Shown piece by piece: positions 6,375 to 14,239 of a DNA stretch of 16,476 bases. Each line of letters starts with the position of its first letter. Within the stretch, counting starts at the first letter, position 1. This DNA comes from Scybalocola_A sp900557175. GTDB taxonomy: Bacteria > Bacillota > Clostridia > Lachnospirales > Lachnospiraceae. Position numbers and translations under genes: made by a program. The stretch spans positions 1-16,476 of the forward strand of contig CALADH010000042.1 of assembly GCA_937890745.1 (NCBI GenBank), given 5' to 3'. The notes beneath the pieces are model-generated. The model ran no database searches. It worked only from the letters and a program-made list of their open reading frames with translations, and was not told the origin of the DNA.

Positions 6375-7412
6375 ATGGCTTTAAAAGGAAACAAATATGG
6401 AATTCATCGTGTTATCGAACCGCAGGGTGTTTTAACACAGGCAGCTAAGAAAATTGATAACGATATGTCAAAAGAGTACTCAAACGAAATCGTTTGTGAC
6501 GTTATCGCATTAAACGTTGACTCTGCATCTTTCCATCAGATTTCTGAGGCTTGCGGCGGCGATGAAGAAAAGATTAAAGAGATGATCTTAGGTATCGTTA
6601 ATGAGAGAGGTAAAATGCAGAACCCTGTAACTAATTCAGGCGGTATGTTCATCGGTAAAGTTGCTTACATCGGTGAAGATCTTGACATCGACTTAAAGGT
6701 TGGCGACAAGATCGCTTCTCTTGTTTCATTATCAATGACACCGCTTCGCATTGATGAAATTAAAGCAATCCATAAAGATATTGACCGTGTGGATATTGTT
6801 GGTAAGGCTGTATTATTTGAGACAGCACTTTATGCTAAATTACCTGATGATATGAGCGAGCCTTTAGCACTTGCAGCACTTGATATTGCCGGTGCACCTG
6901 CTCAGACAGCAAAACTTGTTAAACCGGGACAGAGCGTTTTAGTATTAGGCGGCGCAGGAAAATCCGGTACATTAGTATGCTACGAAGCTATGAAGCGTGT
7001 AGGTCCTACAGGACGTGTTGTTGCTATGGACTACAGCCAGCCGGGTATCGAAGAATTATTAAAGATGGGCGTTTGTCATGCAGCTTTCCAGGCAAGTGCA
7101 GCAATGCCTGTTGATGTTCTTGAAAAAGCACTCGCAGCAAATGATGGCAAAGAATATGACCTTGCAATCTGCTGTGTAAACGTACAGAACTGTGAAATGT
7201 CAGCAATCCTTCCTGTAAAAGATGAAGGTACAGTATACTTCTTCTCAATGGCTACAGACTTTGCAAAAGCAGCACTTGGCGCAGAAGGTGTCGGCAAAGA
7301 CATCACAATGATTATCGGTAATGGTTATACAAAGGGCCATGCAGAAATCACACTTCAGGAATTAAGAGAAAGCGAAGTTATCAGAAACCTGTTTGACCAG
7401 AAATATGTATAA
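6375..7412 (+). CDS. kdd: L-erythro-3,5-diaminohexanoate dehydrogenase
   Basis: A 345-residue NAD-type oxidoreductase. It oxidatively deaminates (3S,5S)-3,5-diaminohexanoate to 3-keto-5-aminohexanoate, providing the reduced cofactor and ammonia of the pathway. The Rossmann nucleotide-binding turn VLVLGGAGKSGTL (188-200) is clear, and the N-terminal KYGIHRVIEPQGVLTQAA segment (8-25) is characteristic of Kdd. The start is the ATG at 6375, directly after GGAGGATATAAAA. An in-frame ATG at 6354 lies before the ribosome binding site and is rejected. It resembles medium-chain dehydrogenases only in the cofactor half. A 148-bp gap with a strong hairpin separates it from kamA. Confidence 0.95.
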   Translation: MALKGNKYGIHRVIEPQGVLTQAAKKIDNDMSKEYSNEIVCDVIALNVDSASFHQISEACGGDEEKIKEMILGIVNERGKMQNPVTNSGGMFIGKVAYIGEDLDIDLKVGDKIASLVSLSMTPLRIDEIKAIHKDIDRVDIVGKAVLFETALYAKLPDDMSEPLALAALDIAGAPAQTAKLVKPGQSVLVLGGAGKSGTLVCYEAMKRVGPTGRVVAMDYSQPGIEELLKMGVCHAAFQASAAMPVDVLEKALAANDGKEYDLAICCVNVQNCEMSAILPVKDEGTVYFFSMATDFAKAALGAEGVGKDITMIIGNGYTKGHAEITLQELRESEVIRNLFDQKYV

Positions 7413-7560
7413 TATGTAAGATACAAGGGCTGAAAAGTCGCAGATCCGGCGCTTGCGCCGGGATTTGCGGCCTTGAAACCCGGACAAATATGAAAAAGCA
7501 GCCCGGCAGGGCAAAAAGTGAATTGGGATGTAGATTTTAATAAAATGGAGGGTAATTAAT
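7413..7560 (+). promoter_or_regulatory. kdd-kamA intercistronic region with a strong hairpin
   Basis: This is the longest gap in the operon (148 bp) and contains a GC-rich stem-loop at 7435-7474. The centre is GGCGC/GCGCC, extended outward by AGATCC/GGGATTT and GCA/TGC pairs. No T-run follows, so it is not a standard terminator. Likely roles are an RNA processing site or a 3'-end stabiliser that sets different mRNA levels for the two halves of the operon. GGAGGG for kamA lies at the right end. No good promoter was seen. Confidence 0.6.
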
Positions 7561-8820
7561 ATGAAAACTAGAAATGGTTTATTTGCAGATGTACCTGAAG
7601 AACAGTGGAACGACTGGAGATGGCAGGTAAACAACCGTATTCAGACACTGGAAGATTTAGAGAAATATATGACATTAACAGAGGAAGAAAAAGAAGGTAT
7701 CAGACAGTGCCTTGGTAAGTTAAGAATGGCAATCACACCATACTACTTATCACTTATTGATTTTGATGATCCTCATGATCCTGTAAGAAAACAGGCCGTT
7801 CCTACAGCACATGAGTTATATCAGTCACCTGCTGATTTACTTGATCCTCTGCATGAGGATACAGACTCACCTGTTCACGGTTTAACACATCGTTATCCGG
7901 ACCGTGTTCTTTTCCTCATCACAGACCAGTGTTCTATGTACTGCCGTCATTGTACAAGAAGACGTTTTGCAGGTCAGGACGATGCAGGCGTTCCGAAGGA
8001 ACAGATCGATGCATGTATCGAGTATATTAGAAATCACCCTGAAGTACGTGACGTATTACTTTCAGGCGGTGACGCTTTATTAGTAAGCGATGAGAGACTT
8101 GAGTACATTATTTCCGAGTTGAGAAAGATCCCACATGTAGAGATCGTTCGTATCGGTTCCCGTACACCTGTTGTTATGCCTCAGCGTATTACACCTGAGC
8201 TGTGTAACATGTTAAAGAAATACCATCCAATCTGGTTAAATACACATTTTAACCATCCAAATGAAATTACAGAAGAAAGTGCTGCAGCTTGTGCAAGACT
8301 TGCTGATGCAGGTATTCCTTTAGGAAACCAGACAGTACTTTTAGCAGGCGTTAATGACTGTGTTCACGTAATGAAGAAACTTGTTCAGAAGCTTGTTCAG
8401 ATCCGTGTTCGTCCTTACTATATTTACCAGTGTGACCTTTCGATGGGTCTTGAGCATTTCCGTACACCTGTATCAAAGGGTATCGAGATTATCGAAGGTT
8501 TAAGAGGCCATACATCAGGCTACGCAGTGCCGACATTTGTTGTTGACGCTCCTGGCGGCGGCGGAAAGACACCGGTTATGCCGAATTATGTAATTTCTCA
8601 GACACCGCATAAAGTTATTTTAAGAAACTTTGAAGGTGTTATTACAACATATACAGAGCCTGACCATTATGAAGAAACATGTCAGTGTGAAGTATGCCGT
8701 GCAAAACGCGAAGGCAAGAAGACAAACCTTGTAGGTGTTGCAGGTCTTGAGCAGGGACAGGATATGTCAATCCTTCCTCAGAAGCTTGCCCGCCTTGAGA
8801 GAGGTCATCACGAAGAATAA
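7561..8820 (+). CDS. kamA: L-lysine 2,3-aminomutase (radical SAM, PLP)
   Basis: A 419-residue radical SAM enzyme that converts L-lysine to L-beta-lysine, the entry step of the pathway. The CxxxCxxC cluster motif is C124-SMY-C128-RH-C131 and binds the [4Fe-4S] cluster and SAM. The PLP lysine is K336 in PGGGGKTP (331-338). D292 and D329, which hold the substrate amino group in the known clostridial enzyme, are also in place, all offset by one residue from that protein. The C-terminal CQCEVCRAKREG segment (about 377-388) supplies further cysteines, as in the family. The start is ATG 7561 with GGAGGG upstream. EpmB and bacterial beta-lysine-forming AblA are relatives, but the flanking kce, kdd and kamDE genes make the fermentative role clear. 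Confidence 0.97.
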   Translation: MKTRNGLFADVPEEQWNDWRWQVNNRIQTLEDLEKYMTLTEEEKEGIRQCLGKLRMAITPYYLSLIDFDDPHDPVRKQAVPTAHELYQSPADLLDPLHEDTDSPVHGLTHRYPDRVLFLITDQCSMYCRHCTRRRFAGQDDAGVPKEQIDACIEYIRNHPEVRDVLLSGGDALLVSDERLEYIISELRKIPHVEIVRIGSRTPVVMPQRITPELCNMLKKYHPIWLNTHFNHPNEITEESAAACARLADAGIPLGNQTVLLAGVNDCVHVMKKLVQKLVQIRVRPYYIYQCDLSMGLEHFRTPVSKGIEIIEGLRGHTSGYAVPTFVVDAPGGGGKTPVMPNYVISQTPHKVILRNFEGVITTYTEPDHYEETCQCEVCRAKREGKKTNLVGVAGLEQGQDMSILPQKLARLERGHHEE

Positions 8821-8864
8821 TTAATACAATTTGGATTATCCAAAATATTCAGGAGGGGAAGAAG

Positions 8865-10418
8865 ATGGAAAGCAAATTACATCTGAATCAGGCCCTCATC
8901 GACCAGGCTCGTGCCAGTGCGGCACGGGCTGCGGACGATGTTCAGGGATTTATTGACCAGCATACAACAGTGGCCGTGGAGAGAGCAGTCTGCCGTCTTC
9001 TCGGCATTGATGGCGTGAATGAAGTTGAAGTTCCGCTGCCAAACGTTGTTGTTGACCATTTAATGGAAAAAGAAGTTCTTTCAGGCGGTGTTGCATTCTA
9101 TTTAGGTAATGCAGTCGCAGAGACAGGACTTTCTGTTCAGGAAATTGCTGAGAAGATCAGCAAAGGAGAACTTGATCTGACAAAACTGCCGGTTCATTCC
9201 GAAGATGAAATCCGTGCAGCAATTATGCCGGTTGCTGAAAAAGCATGTGAGCGTATCCGTAAAAATGTTGCGGACAGAAACAGCTTTTTTGAGGAATATG
9301 GCGACAAGGAAGGCCCGTTACTTTACTTAATCGTTGCTACAGGTAATATTTATGAAGATATTACACAGGCAAAGGCAGCGGCTAAACAGGGCGCAGATGT
9401 TATCGCTGTTATCCGTACAACAGGCCAGTCACTTCTTGACTATGTACCTTATGGCGCTACAACAGAAGGCTTCGGCGGTACATATGCAACACAGGAAAAC
9501 TTCAAATTAATGCGTGCGGCACTCGATGAGGTTGGCCGCGAGCAGAAACGTTATATTCGTTTATGTAACTATTGCTCAGGCTTATGTATGCCTGAAATTG
9601 CAGCAATGGGTGCACTTGAAAGACTTGATGTCATGTTAAATGATGCTTTATACGGCATTCTTTTCCGTGATATTAATATGCAGCGTACATTAGTTGACCA
9701 GTATTTCTCACGTATCATCAACGCTTATGCAGGTGTTATCATTAATACAGGCGAGGATAACTATCTGACAACAGATGATGCCGTAGAAGCTGCGCATACT
9801 GTACTTGCTTCCCAGTTCTTAAATGAACAGTTTGCCTTAAAGGCAGGTCTTCCTGAGGAACAGCAGGGCTTAGGTCATGCGTTCGAGATGGATCCTGATG
9901 TTGAAGATGCTTTCCTTCTTGAGCTCTCTCAGGCTCAGATGGCAAGAGAGATCTTCCCTAAGGCGCCGCTTAAATATATGCCTCCGACAAAGTTCATGAC
10001 AGGAAATATTTTCCGCGGTCATGTACAGGACGCTCTGTTTAACATGGTTACAATTCTTACAAACCAGAGAATCCACCTTCTTGGTATGCTGACAGAGGCA
10101 ATTCATACGCCGTTTATGTCTGACCGTGCATTGTCTATTGAAAATGCACAGTACATTTTCAGAACAATGAAAGACTTAGGCAGCGAAATTGAGTTTAAGA
10201 AAGGCGGCATTATCGAATCAAGAGCAAACGAAGTTCTTCAGAAAGCAGCAGATCTGCTTAAAGAAATTGAAGAAATCGGCGTGTTTGCAACACTTGAAAA
10301 AGGTATCTTTGCCGATATCAAACGTCCGAAAGACGGTGGTAAAGGTCTTGCCGGTGTTGTAGAGAAAGATAATGTTTACTTTAACCCGTTTGTTGAAATA
10401 ATGAAAGGGGGAAATTAA
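8865..10418 (+). CDS. kamD: Lysine 5,6-aminomutase alpha subunit
   Basis: A 517-residue protein, the normal length for KamD. This large subunit forms the TIM barrel that holds the substrate and PLP of the adenosylcobalamin-dependent D-lysine/L-beta-lysine 5,6-aminomutase. In this pathway it acts on L-beta-lysine to give 3,5-diaminohexanoate. A conserved arginine-, glycine- and tyrosine-rich stretch at 184-206 (starting RTTGQSLLDYVPYG) is typical of the family. The start is ATG 8865, with AGGAGGGG at 8851-8858 and a 44-bp gap after kamA. kamE follows after only 2 bp, so the two subunits are made together. Ornithine 4,5-aminomutase (OraE) is larger because it carries the B12 domain in the same chain, which is absent here. 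Confidence 0.96.
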   Translation: MESKLHLNQALIDQARASAARAADDVQGFIDQHTTVAVERAVCRLLGIDGVNEVEVPLPNVVVDHLMEKEVLSGGVAFYLGNAVAETGLSVQEIAEKISKGELDLTKLPVHSEDEIRAAIMPVAEKACERIRKNVADRNSFFEEYGDKEGPLLYLIVATGNIYEDITQAKAAAKQGADVIAVIRTTGQSLLDYVPYGATTEGFGGTYATQENFKLMRAALDEVGREQKRYIRLCNYCSGLCMPEIAAMGALERLDVMLNDALYGILFRDINMQRTLVDQYFSRIINAYAGVIINTGEDNYLTTDDAVEAAHTVLASQFLNEQFALKAGLPEEQQGLGHAFEMDPDVEDAFLLELSQAQMAREIFPKAPLKYMPPTKFMTGNIFRGHVQDALFNMVTILTNQRIHLLGMLTEAIHTPFMSDRALSIENAQYIFRTMKDLGSEIEFKKGGIIESRANEVLQKAADLLKEIEEIGVFATLEKGIFADIKRPKDGGKGLAGVVEKDNVYFNPFVEIMKGGN

Positions 10419-10420
10419 GC

Positions 10421-11209
10421 ATGAGTTCAGGACTTTATAACATGCACAAAACGGACTTTGATACAACATTGGATTTAACAAAGCTTCGTCCATATGGCGA
10501 TACAATGAATGATGGCAAGGTCCAGATGGGATTCACGTTACCGGTTAAAAATGATGAGCGCGGTGAGGAAGCGGCGCGCCAGCTGGCAAAGAAGATGGGC
10601 TTTGAAGATGTCAATATCGCATACAAAGGCTCTCTTGATACCGAATTTACTTATTATGTTGTTTACGGAAGTACAATTTACTCCGTTGACTATACAGATA
10701 TTCATGTTCAGACAGTTGAAGAAGAAACGATGGGCATGGATGAAGTAAACGATTACATCCGTGAGAATATCGGACGTAAAGTCGTTATTGTTGGTGCTTC
10801 AACAGGTACAGATGCGCATACTGTAGGTATTGACGCAATCATGAACCGTAAAGGTTTCGCAGGTCATTATGGCCTTGAGCGTTATGAAATGATTGAAGCA
10901 TACAATTTAGGAAGTCAGGTTCCTAATGAAGAATTTATCCAGAAAGCGCTTGAGTTAAAGGCAGATGTACTGCTTGTATCTCAGACTGTAACACAGAAGG
11001 ATGTACACATTCAGAACCTTACAGAATTAATCGAGCTGCTTGAAGCAGAAGGATTAAGAAGCAAATTCGTTGTTTGCTGCGGCGGTGCCCGTGTGACACA
11101 CGAACTTGCAAAGGAATTAGGCTATGATGCAGGCTTTGGTGCAGGCAAATATGCTGATGATGTAGCTACATTTGCTGTAACAGAGATGGTAAAGCGCGGG
11201 ATAAAGTAA
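10421..11209 (+). CDS. kamE: Lysine 5,6-aminomutase beta subunit (B12- and PLP-binding)
   Basis: A 262-residue subunit with an N-terminal dimerisation domain and a C-terminal Rossmann-like cobalamin-binding domain. The base-off/His-on B12 motif DxHxxG is D131-A-H133-T-V-G136. K144 sits at exactly the position of the lysine that binds PLP as an internal aldimine in the studied clostridial enzyme. SQTVTQ (187-192) and GGARV (221-225) are further typical cobalamin-domain elements. It starts 2 bp after the kamD stop, with a G-rich ribosome binding site (AAAGGGGG) inside the kamD end. It is the last gene of the operon; terminators follow at 11215-11318. Confidence 0.97.
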   Translation: MSSGLYNMHKTDFDTTLDLTKLRPYGDTMNDGKVQMGFTLPVKNDERGEEAARQLAKKMGFEDVNIAYKGSLDTEFTYYVVYGSTIYSVDYTDIHVQTVEEETMGMDEVNDYIRENIGRKVVIVGASTGTDAHTVGIDAIMNRKGFAGHYGLERYEMIEAYNLGSQVPNEEFIQKALELKADVLLVSQTVTQKDVHIQNLTELIELLEAEGLRSKFVVCCGGARVTHELAKELGYDAGFGAGKYADDVATFAVTEMVKRGIK

Positions 11210-11214
11210 ATATG

Positions 11215-11233
11215 CCTATTTTTTATAAATAGG
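11215..11233 (+). terminator. Weak AT-rich hairpin after kamE
   Basis: CCTATTT (11215-11221) and AAATAGG (11227-11233) form a 7-bp stem five bases after the kamE stop. A mixed T/C tail (AAGCTTTTCTTCC) follows. It is a weaker terminator than the one at 11275-11318, and may act as a transcript 3'-end stabiliser. Confidence 0.4.
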
Positions 11234-11274
11234 AAGCTTTTCTTCCCTTATTATTAAATAAAGTAGTCCAAAGG

Positions 11275-11318
11275 AAAAGGGCAGTCCGTGTCATGGGGTG
11301 ACGCGGTCGGCCCTTTTT
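11275..11318 (+). terminator. Strong intrinsic terminator of the kam operon
   Basis: AAAAGGGC (11275-11282) pairs with GCCCTTTT (11310-11317). Inner pairs CCG/CGG and GTCA/TGAC close a TGGGG loop. A run of five T residues ends the stem. It separates the kam operon from the flavodiiron gene and could also work in the other direction, because the 5' flank is A-rich. Confidence 0.8.
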
Positions 11319-11383
11319 CCCGTAAACAGCGGATTTCTGCGGTTTGTATAGGATAAAAAACAATAAAAAATCGAAAGTTTATA

Positions 11384-11412
11384 TGGAAAAAATCCTTATT
11401 CAATGTTACAAT
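11384..11412 (+). promoter_or_regulatory. Probable extended -10 promoter of the flavodiiron gene
   Basis: TACAAT (11407-11412) is preceded by TG at 11404-11405, an extended -10. A partial -35, TGGAAA (11384-11389), lies 17 bp upstream. It would give a leader of about 80 nt before the ATG. No operator-like dyad was recognised around it. Confidence 0.45.
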
Positions 11413-11497
11413 AATATCGCTAAAAAAATAACATACTAGGTTTGTCGGTTTTCGGCAGAGCACTACAGATACATAGAAAGAATGATCAGGAGGAAAG

Positions 11498-12664
11498 ATG
11501 ATGAAGGATATTAAGATTTCAGACACAGTTGTTTACGTTGGCGCAGACGATAAGGATATTGATTTGTTTGAGAGTCAGTATGTTGTTCAAAATGGTGTGT
11601 CCTATAACTCATATGTTATTTTAGATGAGAAGATTACGATTATGGATACAGTTGATGAACGCAAGACAGATGAATGGCTCGCAAACCTTGATGAAGTGAT
11701 TGGTGATAAGAAAGTGTCTTATCTTGTTGTTTCACATATGGAGCCTGACCATGCGGCCAATATTCAGCGACTTGTTGAGAAGTATCCGGAAATTCAGATT
11801 ATCGGCAATGTCAAAACTTTTAATATGATGAAGCAGTTCTTTGATTTTGACGTGGACAGCAGAAAGGTTGTTGTCAAAGAGGGCGATACAATTGAGCTGG
11901 GCGCACATACATTAAGCTTTTTCATGGCGCCGATGGTTCACTGGCCGGAAGTTATGGTGACTTATGAAGCATCTGAGAAAATTTTGTTTTCAGCAGATGG
12001 TTTCGGTAAATTCGGTACGCTTGATACAGATGAAGACTGGACATGTGAGGCCAGAAGATATTATTTTAACATTGTCGGCAAATACGGCGCACAGGTACAG
12101 GCATTGCTCAAAAAAGCTTCCTCACTGGATATTCAGACAATCTGCCCGCTGCACGGACCGATGCTTAAGGGAAATATCAGTGACTATGTGGCAAAATATC
12201 AGATATGGAGCAGCTACGAGCCTGAAGATGACGGCGTATTTATTGCTTATGCTTCAATTCATGGAAATACAGCAAAGGCTGCAAAGAAAATGAAAGAAAT
12301 TCTTGAAGCAAAGGGTGCAAAGAAGATTGAAATTATGGATCTTTCAAGAGATGACATGGCTGAGGCTGTAGAGAATGCTTTCAGATACAGCAAGCTCATC
12401 GTTGCAGCATCAACATATGATGCAGGCGTATTCCCTTGCATGGAAGAATTTTTACTTCACTTAAAAGCAAAGAATTATCAGAAACGTACAGTCGGTGTCA
12501 TCGAAAACGGTACATGGGCACCGGCAGCCGCTAAGTGCATGAAGGGCATTTTAGAAACAATGAAAAATGTGACAATCTGTGAAAATACAGTTTCTATTAA
12601 ATCTGTGATGAAAGATGATACTGTAGAAGCAATGAAGACGCTGGCAGATGAGATTTTAGCATAA
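11498..12664 (+). CDS. fprA: Flavodiiron protein (FprA type)
   Basis: A 388-residue two-domain protein of standard class A length. The N-terminal metallo-beta-lactamase-like domain has the diiron ligands H80, E82, D84 and H85 (SHMEPDHAANI), H148, D167 and H219 (CPLHG). The C-terminal flavodoxin domain begins near residue 246, with the FMN phosphate loop YASIHGNT (251-258). Such proteins reduce O2 to water, or NO to N2O, in the cytoplasm of anaerobes, using electrons from rubredoxin or similar partners. AGGAGG at 11488-11493 could serve either ATG 11498 or ATG 11501; spacing favours the second, a one-residue difference. The gene is separately terminated from the kam operon and has its own likely promoter. 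A protective role for the O2-sensitive radical enzymes nearby is an inference. Confidence 0.95.
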   Translation: MMKDIKISDTVVYVGADDKDIDLFESQYVVQNGVSYNSYVILDEKITIMDTVDERKTDEWLANLDEVIGDKKVSYLVVSHMEPDHAANIQRLVEKYPEIQIIGNVKTFNMMKQFFDFDVDSRKVVVKEGDTIELGAHTLSFFMAPMVHWPEVMVTYEASEKILFSADGFGKFGTLDTDEDWTCEARRYYFNIVGKYGAQVQALLKKASSLDIQTICPLHGPMLKGNISDYVAKYQIWSSYEPEDDGVFIAYASIHGNTAKAAKKMKEILEAKGAKKIEIMDLSRDDMAEAVENAFRYSKLIVAASTYDAGVFPCMEEFLLHLKAKNYQKRTVGVIENGTWAPAAAKCMKGILETMKNVTICENTVSIKSVMKDDTVEAMKTLADEILA

Positions 12665-12670
12665 AACGTT

Positions 12671-12896
12671 GTCTGGGTGTTTGTATTTGTGCGGCAGAGG
12701 AGGTCATGAATTTTTTGTGGCATCTATAGCCATCATACACGCGGCATTGCTCGTGCGCTTCACGTATGGTTTTGTTTGCGATGCTAAAAATGCACGCTGT
12801 ACAAAACATACGTGAAGCCCTCGCTGCCGCTGTCTGTTGGTTTCGCTGCAACAAGCTGTCATAACCTCCTCTGCCGCTAAACTACAACACACAGAC
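12671..12896. repeat. Long imperfect hairpin repeat A
   Basis: A 226-bp inverted-repeat element. The outer arms are GTCTGGGTGT (12671-12680) against ACACACAGAC (12887-12896), then a perfect 14-bp pair at 12691-12704 and 12864-12877 (GCGGCAGAGGAGGT). An inner stem runs 12757-12775 against 12801-12818, with GCTTCACGTATG perfect and one bulged G. The apical segment 12778-12799 is identical, in reverse orientation, to 14084-14105. The element begins 7 bp after the flavodiiron stop codon and may also end that transcript. Reading frames through it are not genes. Confidence 0.8.
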
Positions 12897-12949
12897 GACA
12901 CTTACAAGTATAAGATGGCAGACAACATTCTTCGCGCGGTATATTTGAT

Positions 12950-13372
12950 TTAATCAGACAATTCTTTTTGTACATTAATATAGGTCGGTGTTGAATCAAT
13001 TTTTTTATAAGACTGAATTTCGCTGTCCAATTTAGTGTAAATCTTATCCTTTCCGTTAAAAATAAAATAGGCTGTCATCGTTTGATTCTCTGTATAACCT
13101 ATATTTTCAGTATTCAGGTGATAAATGCCCTGTTCGATAATGGTATGTTCTTTGGGGTTGTATATCATATAATAATTGTCATCCTCAAAAACAGCATAGG
13201 TTCCATCACTGGAACAAAAGGTACCGACAATCGTGGGCGTACTTTTAAAGGCTGATAACTCTAGAGCTAAATAAATAATAAAACCCAGTAATATAAAAAG
13301 CAGCAAAATATACAATACAGCAGTATATCTTTTTATTTTAATCGATTGACTTAGATTATTTTTGACAGTCAT
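12950..13372 (-). CDS. Small membrane-anchored protein of unknown function
   Basis: A 140-residue protein that I do not recognise. A lysine-rich N-terminus is followed by one strong membrane segment (about residues 17-41, VLYILLLFILLGFIIYL). The remainder is a soluble domain rich in Tyr, Asn and Thr with beta-like alternation, likely outside the membrane. GAGGTGAT sits 7 bases before ATG 13372, so this start is preferred over the GTG at 13381, which overlaps that site. The gene stands alone between long hairpin repeats, without partners. No lipoprotein cysteine or catalytic motif was seen. It could be an accessory or recently acquired gene. Confidence 0.6.
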   Translation of the reverse strand: MTVKNNLSQSIKIKRYTAVLYILLLFILLGFIIYLALELSAFKSTPTIVGTFCSSDGTYAVFEDDNYYMIYNPKEHTIIEQGIYHLNTENIGYTENQTMTAYFIFNGKDKIYTKLDSEIQSYKKIDSTPTYINVQKELSD

Positions 13373-13381
13373 TTGGATCAC

Positions 13382-13590
13382 CTCAATCCTTTCTATTGCC
13401 TTGTATTTGTGAATTATTTCTTTGTTTTTCTAGCTTAACCGGCTTGATTTTTCAGAAAATGACAGTTTATAAATTCCTGCAAGAGTACGTTCTTAGTATT
13501 AATTTCAGTATATCAGATTTGTAAAAAAAGATTTTAAATTTAGATGACAAATACCTTACGATTAAAGAGGTGTGTTACAGTAGACCATCG
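13382..13590. other. AT-rich intergenic stretch
   Basis: This spacer upstream of the small membrane protein gene holds no recognisable gene, RNA or terminator. Its promoter presumably lies here on the minus strand, but I could not find a convincing -35/-10 pair. Confidence 0.5.
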
Positions 13591-13669
13591 CGGAGTTATT
13601 TTGTTCAATGTAGGTTTGCCGACACGGCATATTTGAAGCTTTGCTGTTGATGTTTGATGCGAAGTGAGT

Positions 13670-13830
13670 TTTATATAATTTTTGGCGACACGCTGCGCCT
13701 TTCTATTCGAGCCGCGCGTCTATGGACGGCATTCGCCAAAACTCGCTTCGCTCAAATACAGGCTCTGTGCCGTCACTAGCGCAGCTCTCATCACGAAATT
13801 CTTGCTATCATCACTGCAAAATTATATAAA
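13670..13830. repeat. Long imperfect hairpin repeat B
   Basis: A 161-bp inverted-repeat element. The outer arms TTTATATAATTTT (13670-13682) and AAAATTATATAAA (13818-13830) are perfectly complementary over 13 bp. Inside are GCTGCGC/GCGCAGC (13692-13698 with 13779-13785) and GACGGCA/TGCCGTC (13725-13731 with 13768-13774). The middle contains CGCTTCGCT, also found on the minus strand near 190-210. A frame through it encodes a cysteine- and arginine-rich peptide that I judge spurious. Confidence 0.7.
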
Positions 13831-13995
13831 CCTCCCACGCAGATATGTCAAAGACAGAAGTTTCAATATGCTATGCGCCTTTTGGGAAGCATCAGACAGA
13901 TATCTTCGGCAGATATGAGGCGAAAGGATGGTGTCTATTGTCTTATACCTGCATATGACGGCAGAAGTATATTGCCAATTGTCTTATACTATTTT
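13831..13995. other. Spacer between hairpin repeats with a 12-bp direct repeat
   Basis: No gene is visible. ATTGTCTTATAC occurs at 13937-13948 and again at 13978-13989, a 41-bp period. Similar GGCAGA-AGTAT and CAGATATG words recur around them. This looks like decayed repeat material rather than a CRISPR array, because there are only two exact units and they are short. Confidence 0.4.
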
Positions 13996-14197
13996 GCTGC
14001 AAGGACGGTGAATAGTTTGCGCGGCGATAGCGAGCTGCCGTAAGAAGCAATTGAATTACGCGCGATGGTCTGTGGGTTTTGCGCAGCGTGCATTTTTAGC
14101 ATCGCCAAGCAAAATTTACAGACATCGCGCGCGACATATTTGCATACCGAACAGGCAGTGAAGTGCATCGCCAAAACTGTTGCATCGTCCTTGCAGC
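13996..14197. repeat. Long imperfect hairpin repeat C
   Basis: A 202-bp inverted-repeat element. The outer arms GCTGCAAGGACG (13996-14007) and CGTCCTTGCAGC (14186-14197) are perfect over 12 bp. The inner arms are 14059-14082 against 14109-14131, with CGCGCGATG, TCTGT and TTTTGC blocks paired. The apical segment 14084-14105 matches 12778-12799 of repeat A exactly in inverted orientation, so A and C belong to one family. It lies just downstream of the frameshifted gene on the minus strand. Confidence 0.8.
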
Positions 14198-14239
14198 GTG
14201 TGTAGTAAGCATTTTGCAACATACTTACAAACCTAAATC

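Noticed and set aside
5675..6394. A 239-codon frame antisense to kce
   Set aside because: It mirrors kce codons on the opposite strand, lacks a ribosome binding site and has no recognisable protein content.
8865..11209. Ornithine 4,5-aminomutase (OraE/OraS)
   Set aside because: In that enzyme the large subunit carries the B12 domain. Here the B12 motif and the PLP lysine are on the 262-residue subunit, as in KamE, and kamA, kdd and kce are neighbours.
13682..13918. A 78-codon plus-strand frame (MATRCAFLFEPR...)
   Set aside because: It lies within hairpin repeat B and its flank, has no ribosome binding site, and its composition follows the repeat's base pattern.
13937..13989. CRISPR-like direct repeats (ATTGTCTTATAC twice)
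   Set aside because: There are only two 12-bp units, no regular array and no cas genes.
13989..14222. A 77-codon minus-strand frame in hairpin repeat C
   Set aside because: The frame is entirely within the inverted repeat; the pairing structure explains the sequence better than coding does.
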